Source: Nocardia crassostreae (GTDB lineage: Bacteria; Actinomycetota; Actinomycetes; Mycobacteriales; Mycobacteriaceae). From it: a stretch of 64,000 nt of DNA. Positions 1 to 7,829 of this stretch are shown piece after piece. A program made the position numbers and the translations under genes. Positions within the stretch are counted from its first letter, which is position 1; each line of letters begins with the position of its first letter. The stretch lies in contig NZ_BDCH01000029.1 of the NCBI RefSeq assembly GCF_001613405.1, positions 1-64,000 on the forward strand, in the 5' to 3' direction. The notes under the pieces are model-generated. The model saw only the letters and a list, made by a program, of their open reading frames with translations, had not been told where the DNA came from and did no database searches.

Positions 1-49
1 CTTTTCGGTGTTGTGGATCCCAGCTCGTCCGCCTTTGGTGTCTTGGGGT

Positions 50-526
50 TCAGGGCGTGTGCAGTTTGGGGACTTCGTACTGAATGTTGTGCTTCTCCGC
101 GATGGGGTTGATCTTGGCTGGATCCAGCACCCCGTTGGTCAGGACTGCGGGGCCTGCTTCGAACAGGTCTTCCAGATAGCACTCCCATCCCCCGGGTGAC
201 GAGATTTGCAGCACTCGCGGTGGGGGTGAGGACGCGCAGCGCAGTGCGTGTGGAACGCCTTGGGGGAGTAGCACGAACATGCCTGCGGTGGCGGTGAGGG
301 TGCGGTCGTCGAAGTCGACGCCGAGTACACCGTCGAGTACGTAGATGCATTCGTCGGCGGCGTGGTGGGTGTGCCGGGGGATGTCCCGGGCGAGGGTGAC
401 TTCCAGGAGGGAGAACCGTCCGTCGGTGTCGTCGGTGCTGGCTTTCACCGCGAAGGCGGGCGGCATGGGGATGCGACCGGGCCGTGCTTCGCCGGGCTGT
501 AGGAGCAGGAAGCGATCGTGGGACAT
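50..526 (-). CDS. Cupin-domain protein
   Basis: Small single-domain cupin of about 158 residues. The barrel is seen in the central segment with the motif HTHHAADECIYVLDG, which supplies metal-binding His and Glu ligands, followed by a second glycine/proline-rich turn LLPQGVPHALR. The open frame extends further upstream, but the ATG at 526 gives a start (MSHDRFLLL) directly before the conserved part; the upstream extension would overlap the divergent TetR gene. The 73-bp intergenic region shared with that regulator suggests it is the regulator's target. Substrate unknown; cupins of this size are often dioxygenases, isomerases or sensor proteins. Confidence 0.8.
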   Translation of the reverse strand: MSHDRFLLLQPGEARPGRIPMPPAFAVKASTDDTDGRFSLLEVTLARDIPRHTHHAADECIYVLDGVLGVDFDDRTLTATAGMFVLLPQGVPHALRCASSPPPRVLQISSPGGWECYLEDLFEAGPAVLTNGVLDPAKINPIAEKHNIQYEVPKLHTP

Positions 527-599
527 TGCTGATACCCTTTCCGCAAGAAATGGAAACGGAGTCCGAATCCGGTTCAAGATAAGCCGAGAGGGAACGTAG

Positions 600-1187
600 G
601 TGTCAACCCCAGCGCGAAAGCCGCGCGCGGATGTGTCTCGCAACCGCGACCGGATCCTCGATGTCACCCGAAATCTGTTGGCCGAGCGCGGAAGTCACGT
701 TCAACTCCCGGAAATCGCCCGCGTCGCCGGTGTCGGCACCGGCACCGTCTACCGCCATTTCCCCACCCAGGCCGACCTGATCGAGGCGATCGCCGCCGAA
801 CGGTTCGCCGAGATCGAACAGTTCGCCCGCGCCGAATGCCTGGCCAATGCCGCTGCGGGTCAAGCGCTGGCCCGCTACTTCCATCACGTCGGCGAGGTCT
901 TGTCGGCCGACCGGGGACTCTCGGCCGCGATCGAATCGGTCCGTCACACCCCGGGCAGCGAACCGCGCGGCGAATCGCTCGCCCGCCTCGAATCCGTGAT
1001 TGCGGATCTCATCGCCGCCGACCAGGCCGTCGGCACCCTCCGCGCCGACTGCACCCCCGCCGATGTCTACATGCTCGTCGGCGCTCTGTCCGCGACCATC
1101 CGCACCGGCAGCGGCGACTGGCGGCGCCTTCTCGACATCGTGCTCACCGGCCTGCGGCCACCCGGGCCCGTCTCACCGGGCGAATGA
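600..1187 (+). CDS. TetR/AcrR family transcriptional regulator
   Basis: 195 residues, the usual TetR length. The N-terminal helix-turn-helix is visible at about residues 15-60 (RILDVTRNLLAERG, then IARVAGVGTGTVYRHFP), followed by an all-helical ligand and dimerisation domain. Start is GTG at 600. It is divergent from the cupin gene, a layout typical of a local repressor, so autoregulation and control of the cupin gene are likely (inference). Its 3' end overlaps the convergent ATPase gene by 15 bp. Ligand unknown. Confidence 0.85.
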   Translation: MSTPARKPRADVSRNRDRILDVTRNLLAERGSHVQLPEIARVAGVGTGTVYRHFPTQADLIEAIAAERFAEIEQFARAECLANAAAGQALARYFHHVGEVLSADRGLSAAIESVRHTPGSEPRGESLARLESVIADLIAADQAVGTLRADCTPADVYMLVGALSATIRTGSGDWRRLLDIVLTGLRPPGPVSPGE

Positions 1188-1877
1188 AATCCCCTGCAAC
1201 TCAACCACATTCGTGCGATTCAGGATCACCACCGAATCCGGCGTCGGTCGCGGCATCACTCCCGCCGTCGCCAGATCGACCAGCCGCTGCCAACGCGCCA
1301 CATGCCACTGGAAGCTGAGTCGCCCGACCTCGCGCCCGCGCGACACCTGTCCGGCCAGTGCGGCCTCCGCCGGTGCGTCGATCATGATCAGGTGCAGGGT
1401 GCGGCCGGTGTTCGCGGCCCACGCGGAGACCAGTCTGCGCACCCACTGCCGGGTTCCGCAGTCGTGAATCACCACCGGCCCGGCGGCTTCCCGCAGCGCT
1501 CTGCGAATCCGGGCGTAGTGCGTCACGTGCACGATCGGCAGCCACAGCGGGTACGGCACCCCGCCCAGTCGCCGATGCCACGAATTCCGCGAGTGCTGGG
1601 AGTCCAGCACCATTGCGCCTGCGGGGCTGACTGGTGGCTCGAAACCGTCGGCTGTCGCACCGAACAGTTTCTTCAGCGCCGTGCTCTTCCCGGCCCCGGG
1701 CACCCCGGTAATGATCACCGCGGCCCCTGCGGGATACCGCAATTCGCGAATCGCGTCGCCCCGCAGATCGTGTACCTGGTGCGGTGTCACCACGCGGGGC
1801 GCGGGGGAGCGTGGGGTGCCGAGTTCGAGCGGAGGGTTCATCCCTTTCATCGTCGGTGGCGGAAGGGGTTCCGGCAA
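1173..1877 (-). CDS. AAA family P-loop ATPase/kinase-like protein
   Basis: About 234 residues with a Walker A motif GVPGAGKST near residue 60, so it binds ATP or GTP. The rest resembles small actinobacterial AAA or zeta-toxin-like kinases; the substrate is not recognisable. The frame allows TTG at 1877, with an AGGGGA about 8 nt upstream, or ATGs at 1850 and 1841; TTG is chosen because only it has a plausible ribosome-binding site. The 3' end is convergent with the TetR gene. A degraded copy of its last roughly 33 codons is found at 18858-18956, so this family has been duplicated in the genome. Confidence 0.75.
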   Translation of the reverse strand: MPEPLPPPTMKGMNPPLELGTPRSPAPRVVTPHQVHDLRGDAIRELRYPAGAAVIITGVPGAGKSTALKKLFGATADGFEPPVSPAGAMVLDSQHSRNSWHRRLGGVPYPLWLPIVHVTHYARIRRALREAAGPVVIHDCGTRQWVRRLVSAWAANTGRTLHLIMIDAPAEAALAGQVSRGREVGRLSFQWHVARWQRLVDLATAGVMPRPTPDSVVILNRTNVVELQGISFAR

Positions 1878-2236
1878 CCGGGATTCCCCTGAGATTTCAC
1901 TGATCCATCACTGAGCGATCATTGTTTTCATCCCGACCGGTCACCCCCAATCGCGTGGAACGTCCGCAATCCGGTTGTGCGGCCTGGAGATCATGTGCGA
2001 ACGCAACGCAGATGCAACGAATTGTGGCTTACCCTGGCCGATTTGGGCCGAACCTGAGAATTGCTTATGGATCCGGGGAGATCGCTCCGAACGGCGGTAG
2101 TCTGGCTGTCGAGGGCGGGGCTCTCGGTGTCCCTCATCCGCCGAGAGCTCCGCTCTCCGGCTCTCTGCCCCCGCGCCCTCGCCCATATCTCGGCGGCGAT
2201 GAATGCGACCTGGATCTCAACACTTAGAATCGCACG
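1878..2236. other. Intergenic region upstream of valS
   Basis: No gene seen. It holds the valS promoter/leader and a long hairpin at 2117-2151. A T-box antiterminator motif was looked for and not found. Confidence 0.5.
2117..2151 (+). promoter_or_regulatory. Hairpin in valS leader
   Basis: An 11-bp stem (one G-U pair) GGGGCTCTCGG / CCGAGAGCTCC with a 13-nt loop, ending 85 nt before the valS start. No T-run follows, so it is not a classical terminator. A leader structure controlling valS is possible but unproven. Confidence 0.4.
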
Positions 2237-4936
2237 GTGACCAGCACAGCCTCTGAGAACCCGCGTAATCGTGCCGAAGCCCTCCCCAAGAGCTGGAACC
2301 CCAGCGATGTCGAGGCCGACCTGTACGAGCGCTGGGTAGCCGCTGGTTACTTCACCGCCGATGCGAGCAGCGACAAGCCGCCCTACTCCATCGTGCTGCC
2401 CCCGCCCAACGTGACCGGCTCCCTGCACATGGGCCACGCCCTCGACCACACCCTCATGGACCTGCTCACCCGCCGCAAGCGCATGCAGGGCTTCGAGGTG
2501 CTGTGGCTGCCGGGCATGGACCACGCGGGCATCGCCACCCAGAACGTGGTGGAGAAGCAGCTGGCCGTGGACGGCAAGACCAAGGAAGACTTCGGCCGCG
2601 AGCTGTTCATCGACAAGGTCTGGGACTGGAAGCGCGAATCCGGCGGCCAGATCCAGGGCCAGATGCGCCGCCTCGGCGACGGCATCGACTGGAGCCGCGA
2701 CCGCTTCACCATGGACGACGGGCTCTCCCGCGCCGTGCAGACCATGTTCAAGCGCCTCTACGACGCGGGCCTCATCTACCGCGCCGAGCGCCTGGTGAAC
2801 TGGTCGCCCATCCTGAAGACCGGCATCTCCGATCTCGAGGTCGACTACAAGGACGTCGAGGGCGAGCTGGTGTCGCTGCGCTACGGCTCCCTGAACGACG
2901 ACGAGCCGCATGTGATCGTGGCCACCACCCGCGTGGAGACCATGCTCGGCGATACCGCCGTCGCGGTGCACCCGGAGGACGAGCGCTACAAGCACCTCAT
3001 CGGCACCACCCTCTACCACCCGATCACCGAGACGCAGATCCCGATCGTGGCCGACGACTACGTCGATCCCGAATTCGGCTCCGGCGCGGTCAAGATCACC
3101 CCGGCGCACGATCCCAACGACTTCGAGATCGGCCTGCGCCACAACCTGCCGATGCCGACCATCATGGACGACCGCGGCCGGATCGACGGTACCGGAACCG
3201 AATTCGACGGCATGGAGCGCTTCGAGGCCCGCATCGCGGTGCGCGAGCGCCTGGCCCGCGAAGGCCGCGTGGTCGCCGAGAAGCGTCCCTACATCCACTC
3301 CGTCGGCCACTCCGAGCGCTCCGGCGAGCCCATCGAACCGCGGCTGTCCATGCAGTGGTGGGTCAAGGTGGAAACCCTCGCCAAGGCCGCCGGTGACGCG
3401 GTCCGCAACGGCGATGTGAAGATCCACCCGACCAGCCAGGAACCGCGCTGGTTCGAGTGGGTCGACAATATGCACGACTGGAACATCTCCCGCCAGCTGT
3501 GGTGGGGCCATCGCATCCCGATCTGGTACGGCCCCGAGGGCGAGGTCGTGTGCCTCGGCCCGGACGAGCAGGCCCCCGAGGGCTGGGTGCAGGATCCGGA
3601 CGTCCTCGACACCTGGTTCTCCTCCGGCCTGTGGCCGTTCTCCACCATGGGCTGGCCCGACGCCACCGCGGAGCTGGAGAAGTTCTATCCCACCAGCGTC
3701 CTCGTCACCGGCTACGACATCCTGTTCTTCTGGGTGGCCCGCATGATGATGTTCGGCATGCTGGTCTCCGACGATGCCGTCCTCACGGCGGGCAAGGACG
3801 CCAACCAGAAGCAGGTGCCGTTCCAGGATGTGTTCCTGCACGGCCTGATTCGCGACGAGCACGGCAAGAAGATGTCCAAGTCGCGCGGCAATGGCATCGA
3901 CCCGCTGGACTGGATCAACGAATACGGCGCGGACGCAACCCGATTCACCCTGGCGCGCGGCGCACAGCCGGGCGGCGACCTGTCGGTGGGCACCGCGCAC
4001 GTGACCGCCTCGCGCAGCTTCGTGACAAAGCTGTTCAATGCCACCAAGTTCGCGCTCATGAACGGCGCGGTCACCGGCGAGCTGCCCGCCCGGGACACCC
4101 TCACCGATACCGATCGCTGGATCCTGGACCGCCTCGACGAGGTCGTCGACGAGGTCGACGCCGCCATCGACCGCTACGAGTTCGGCAAGGCCTGCGAGGC
4201 GCTCTACCACTTCGCGTGGGACGAATTCTGCAGCTGGTACCTGGAATTGGCCAAGGTGCAGTTCGCCGAGTCGGATGAGCGCGCGGCCAGTACCCGCCTG
4301 GTGCTCGGCAATGTCCTGGATTCCGTGCTGCGCCTGCTGCATCCGGCCATTCCGTTCGTCACCGAATCGCTCTGGCAGGGCCTCACCGAGGGCGCCGAGG
4401 GCGAATCCATCGTGATCGCCGCGTGGCCGCAGGCTTCCGGCGCGACCGCCGACGCCACCGCCGCCCGCCGCATTGCCGACACCCAGAAGCTGATCACCGA
4501 GATCCGCCGCTTCCGCAGCGATCAGGGCCTGGCCGACAGCCAGAAGGTGGCCGCCAAGCTCATCGGCCTGGATGTCGCGGATGTGCTCGCCCAGCAGGCC
4601 GAGGTCGCCAACCTGGCCAAGCTGACCGCCCCCGGTGACGATTTCGCCGCCACCGCCGCGGTCGAGGTGCGCCTGACCAATGGCACGGTCACCGTGGAGA
4701 TCGACACCTCCGGCACCGTAGACCTGGACGCCGAGCGCCGACGCCTGGAGAAGGATCTCGCCGCCGCGCAGAAGGAATTGGCCGGTACCACCGCCAAACT
4801 CGGCAACGAGGCCTTCCTCGGCAAGGCGCCCGAGGATGTGGTCGCCAAGATCCGGGCCCGCCAGGAGATCGCCGCCTCCGAGGTCGAGCGCATCAGCGCC
4901 CGCCTGCAGGAGATCGCCAAGGGCAACGGCAAGTGA
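2237..4936 (+). CDS. valS: Valyl-tRNA synthetase
   Basis: Charges tRNA-Val with valine in the cytoplasm. 899 residues, full length for ValS. The class I signatures are present: HMGH (HIGH motif) at residues 64-67 and KMSKS at about 545-549. Between them is the large editing domain, and the C-terminus has the anticodon-binding region plus the ValS coiled coil (LDAERRRLEKDLAAAQKEL). Start is GTG at 2237. The stop overlaps the folC GTG start by 4 bp, so the two are translationally coupled, as in other Mycobacteriales. Confidence 0.98.
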   Translation: MTSTASENPRNRAEALPKSWNPSDVEADLYERWVAAGYFTADASSDKPPYSIVLPPPNVTGSLHMGHALDHTLMDLLTRRKRMQGFEVLWLPGMDHAGIATQNVVEKQLAVDGKTKEDFGRELFIDKVWDWKRESGGQIQGQMRRLGDGIDWSRDRFTMDDGLSRAVQTMFKRLYDAGLIYRAERLVNWSPILKTGISDLEVDYKDVEGELVSLRYGSLNDDEPHVIVATTRVETMLGDTAVAVHPEDERYKHLIGTTLYHPITETQIPIVADDYVDPEFGSGAVKITPAHDPNDFEIGLRHNLPMPTIMDDRGRIDGTGTEFDGMERFEARIAVRERLAREGRVVAEKRPYIHSVGHSERSGEPIEPRLSMQWWVKVETLAKAAGDAVRNGDVKIHPTSQEPRWFEWVDNMHDWNISRQLWWGHRIPIWYGPEGEVVCLGPDEQAPEGWVQDPDVLDTWFSSGLWPFSTMGWPDATAELEKFYPTSVLVTGYDILFFWVARMMMFGMLVSDDAVLTAGKDANQKQVPFQDVFLHGLIRDEHGKKMSKSRGNGIDPLDWINEYGADATRFTLARGAQPGGDLSVGTAHVTASRSFVTKLFNATKFALMNGAVTGELPARDTLTDTDRWILDRLDEVVDEVDAAIDRYEFGKACEALYHFAWDEFCSWYLELAKVQFAESDERAASTRLVLGNVLDSVLRLLHPAIPFVTESLWQGLTEGAEGESIVIAAWPQASGATADATAARRIADTQKLITEIRRFRSDQGLADSQKVAAKLIGLDVADVLAQQAEVANLAKLTAPGDDFAATAAVEVRLTNGTVTVEIDTSGTVDLDAERRRLEKDLAAAQKELAGTTAKLGNEAFLGKAPEDVVAKIRARQEIAASEVERISARLQEIAKGNGK

Positions 4937-6381
4937 ACGGCGAACCGGAGCGCCAGTACGCCGAGGGCGCGCCGCTGACCAGCGGCACGTCCCCGGTGGA
5001 TCTGGCCGAAATGGCCTTGGTCGAGGCCGAACTCGACCAGCGCTGGCCGGAAACCAAGATCGAGCCGTCGCTCGCCCGCATCTCCACCCTCATGGATCTG
5101 CTCGGCTCGCCGCAGCAGGGCTACCCGGCCATTCATACCGCGGGCACCAATGGCAAGACCTCGGTCACCCGCATGATCGACTCGCTGCTCACCGCCCTGC
5201 ACCGGCGCACCGGCCGCATCACCAGCCCGCACCTGCAGTTGGCCACCGAGCGCATCGCCATCGACAACGCGCCCATCACCCCGGGCCGCTATGTCGAGGT
5301 CTATCGCGAACTACAGCCGTTCATCGAGATGATCGACAAGCAGTCCGCGGCGGCGGGCGGCCCGGCCATGAGCAAGTTCGAGGTGCTCACCGGCATGGCC
5401 TACGCCGCCTTCGCCGAGGCCCCCGTCGATGTCGCGGTCGTCGAGACCGGTATGGGCGGCACCTGGGACGCCACCAATGTGATCGACGGCCAGGTCGCCG
5501 TCATCACTCCGATCGGGCTGGACCACACCGACTATCTCGGACCGGATCTGACCTCCATCGCGGGGGAGAAGGCCGGAATCATCAAGAAGGCCGCCGACGA
5601 CGGCCTGGTACCACGCGACACCGTCGCCGTCATCGCCCAGCAGGAACCCGAGGCCATGGAGGTGCTGCTGCGCCGCGCCGTCGAGGTGGACGCCGCGGTG
5701 GCGCGCGAGGGGTCGGAGTTCCAGGTCCTGACGCGGTGCGTGGCCGTCGGCGGCCAGGTCCTGGAACTCCAGGGCCTCGGCGGCGTCTACGACGAGATCT
5801 TCCTGCCGCTGCACGGTGAACATCAGGCCCGCAATGCGGTGCTGGCGCTGGCCGCCGTGGAGGCCTTCTTCGGCGCGGGTTCCGCCCGCCAGCTCGATAT
5901 CGATGCCGTGCGAGCCGGTTTCGCCGCCGCCGTCAGCCCCGGCCGCATGGAGCGCATGCGCAGCGCGCCGACCATCTTCCTCGACGCCGCGCACAATCCG
6001 CAGGGCGCGCAGGCGCTGGCGGCCACGCTGACAACGGAATTCGACTTCCGCAAACTGGTCGGCGTCATCGCCGTCCTGGGCGATAAGGACGCGGGCGGCA
6101 TTCTCGACGCCCTGGAGCCGGTCTTCGACGCGATCGTCGTCACCGAGAACGGGTCCCCCCGCGCCCTGCCCGTGGACGACCTCGCCAACCTCGCCGTTCA
6201 GCGCTTCGGCGACGAGCGCGTCGCGGTCGCCGCCGACCTGGCCGATGCCATCGAGACCGCCATCGCCCTCGCCGAAGAGGGGGAGGATGGTGAAATGGTC
6301 TCCGGCTCCGGCATTGTGGTGACCGGTTCGGTCGTCACCGCCGGGGCGGCCCGCTCCCTCTTCGGAAAGGATCCCGCGTGA
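4933..6381 (+). CDS. folC: Bifunctional dihydrofolate/folylpolyglutamate synthase
   Basis: Adds glutamates to folates (and forms dihydrofolate from dihydropteroate), a cytosolic ATP-dependent Mur-ligase-type enzyme. 482 residues. The P-loop GTNGKTS is at residues 71-77, and the family motif DAAHNPQG is at about 350 at the start of the C-terminal ligase domain. GTG start at 4933 overlaps the valS stop (GTGA), and its own stop overlaps the next gene in the same way, so this is a tightly coupled operon. Confidence 0.97.
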   Translation: MNGEPERQYAEGAPLTSGTSPVDLAEMALVEAELDQRWPETKIEPSLARISTLMDLLGSPQQGYPAIHTAGTNGKTSVTRMIDSLLTALHRRTGRITSPHLQLATERIAIDNAPITPGRYVEVYRELQPFIEMIDKQSAAAGGPAMSKFEVLTGMAYAAFAEAPVDVAVVETGMGGTWDATNVIDGQVAVITPIGLDHTDYLGPDLTSIAGEKAGIIKKAADDGLVPRDTVAVIAQQEPEAMEVLLRRAVEVDAAVAREGSEFQVLTRCVAVGGQVLELQGLGGVYDEIFLPLHGEHQARNAVLALAAVEAFFGAGSARQLDIDAVRAGFAAAVSPGRMERMRSAPTIFLDAAHNPQGAQALAATLTTEFDFRKLVGVIAVLGDKDAGGILDALEPVFDAIVVTENGSPRALPVDDLANLAVQRFGDERVAVAADLADAIETAIALAEEGEDGEMVSGSGIVVTGSVVTAGAARSLFGKDPA

Positions 6382-6779
6382 CCGAGGACAAGCAGCCGGT
6401 GCCCGCACCCGCGACCGACCCGTGGAAGGGCTTCCGCGGGGTGATGGCCGGGACGCTCATCCTCGAGGCCATCACCGTGCTGCTCGCGCTGCCGGTGGTC
6501 TCCGCCGTCGGCGGCGGGCTGCGCTGGTGGTCGGTGCTGTTCCTGGTCGGGCTGGCCGTGCTCATGATTCTCGGCGCGGGCGTGCAGAAGCGGTCGTGGG
6601 CCATCGCCTTCAACCTTGCGCTCCAGGTCCCGCTGCTGATAGGCGGTTTCATCCACCTGTCGATCCTCATCATCGGCGTGGTCTTCGCGGCGGTCTGGCT
6701 GTTCATCCTCTTCCTGCGCGCCGATGTGAAGAAGCGCATGGACGCGGGTCTGCTGCCCAGCCAGCGCACCGCCTCCTGA
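6378..6779 (+). CDS. DUF4233 integral membrane protein
   Basis: 133 residues with about four hydrophobic segments (LILEAITVLLALPVV, VLFLVGLAVLMILGAGV, ALQVPLLIGGFIHL, ILIIGVVFAAVWLFILFL) and a basic C-terminal tail. This small membrane family is regularly located between folC and ndk in Mycobacteriales; function unknown. The GTG start lies in a GTGA overlap with the folC stop. Confidence 0.9.
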   Translation: MTEDKQPVPAPATDPWKGFRGVMAGTLILEAITVLLALPVVSAVGGGLRWWSVLFLVGLAVLMILGAGVQKRSWAIAFNLALQVPLLIGGFIHLSILIIGVVFAAVWLFILFLRADVKKRMDAGLLPSQRTAS

Positions 6780-6810
6780 CGGCCGGAAGATCCTCTTCGT
6801 CCCACTCCTC

Positions 6811-6838
6811 GGCCCCGCTGTCCCATGACCGCGGGGCC
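6811..6838. terminator. Hairpin between DUF4233 gene and ndk
   Basis: 8-bp perfect stem GGCCCCGC / GCGGGGCC with a 12-nt loop, 31 nt after the DUF4233 stop. There is only a weak T-run (ATTATTTC) downstream, so termination is likely but may be partial. Confidence 0.5.
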
Positions 6839-6878
6839 AGGATTATTTCTGCGGCATTCCGGCGGCTACGCTTGCGCC

Positions 6879-7295
6879 GTGACTGAGCAGACGTTGGTAC
6901 TCATCAAGCCGGACGGCGTTGCCCGGGGCCTGGTCGGGGAGATCATCACCCGCATCGAGCGCAAGGGTCTGAAGATCGCCGCCCTCAAGCTCGTGAATGT
7001 CTCCGAGGAGCTGGCCGGCCAGCATTACGCCGAGCACGCCGAGAAGCCCTTCTTCGGCTCGCTGATCGAATTCATCACCTCCGGCCCGGTCGTCGCGGCC
7101 GTGCTCGAGGGCCCGCGCGCCATCCCAGCCTTCCGCCAGATCGCGGGCGGCACCGACCCGGTCGAGAAGGCCGTCCCGGGCAGCATTCGCGGCGACTACG
7201 CCCTGGAAACCCAGTTCAACCTCGTGCACGGCTCCGACTCGCCCGAGTCCGCCAAGCGTGAGATTTCCCTCTGGTTCCCCGAATTCGCGCTCTGA
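6879..7295 (+). CDS. ndk: Nucleoside diphosphate kinase
   Basis: Transfers the gamma phosphate between nucleoside triphosphates and diphosphates. 138 residues, the usual size. The catalytic His is H117 in NLVHGSD, and the N-terminus TLVLIKPDGV is typical. The start is set at GTG 6879 because homologs begin just before TLVLIKPD; an upstream ATG at 6825 would add 18 non-conserved residues and run through the preceding hairpin. It follows folC and DUF4233 as in other Mycobacteriales. Confidence 0.97.
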   Translation: MTEQTLVLIKPDGVARGLVGEIITRIERKGLKIAALKLVNVSEELAGQHYAEHAEKPFFGSLIEFITSGPVVAAVLEGPRAIPAFRQIAGGTDPVEKAVPGSIRGDYALETQFNLVHGSDSPESAKREISLWFPEFAL

Positions 7296-7829
7296 GCTCT
7301 TCCCCGGGGAGCTGAGCTCCCCGAATCCGAGAAAGATCGGGGGCCAGGCCCCCGAACCCCCGCAGGTGAGTGCGGTTCGACGGGCGTCGGCCACCCTCCT
7401 TCGGGTTTGAGGGGCTTGCCCCCGAGAGTCCAGAGAGTGGGCGCCAACCGCGTCGTGGGCGCGACGCCCCGACGTGGTGTGGGATACTGGCAACGGATAT
7501 CGCCGACGCTCGCCGTTAGCGGCAGGTGGAGGGGGATATTCGATTGACACCGCGGAGCGACGGACGATCATCGCTGCCGCCGACGGCTTCAAAGACTCGG
7601 CTGTCGGCACGCACGCTGGATGAACGCTCGTGACGCGGAGTTGAGCCAACCAACCAGGCGCCATGCGGCCAGTTAGCCCGAACGACGAACAAAAAGGTGA
7701 TAACGGGCCGCGCGGCGCACAGACCATCGCTCTCGCGCCCTGACAAGGCGCGTGACCGAGTAAACAGCGCCCCCGCGTCGGCCGCGTCACTCTCCCAGGG
7801 ACGCGCCCGGGGGCCCCGAGGGAGATTTC
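7296..7829 (+). other. Long ndk-rne intergenic region / rne leader
   Basis: 534 bp with no supported gene. Just after ndk there is a hairpin (7306-7322, GGGGAGC / GCTCCCC). Two palindromes of a dispersed repeat type follow (7339-7353; GGGGCTTGCCCC at 7411-7422). A TTGACA hexamer at 7544-7549 with GATCAT about 17 nt downstream is a weak promoter candidate. The long untranslated leader before rne recalls autoregulated RNase E leaders in other bacteria, but nothing here proves that. Confidence 0.4.

Noticed and set aside
1878..2236. T-box leader for valS
   Set aside because: GTGGAAC occurs near 1956 but the antiterminator consensus and terminator/antiterminator pair are not present.
7544..7572. 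TTGACA plus GATCAT as the definite rne promoter
   Set aside because: The -10 match is poor and no transcript data are available; kept only as a weak candidate in the leader entry.
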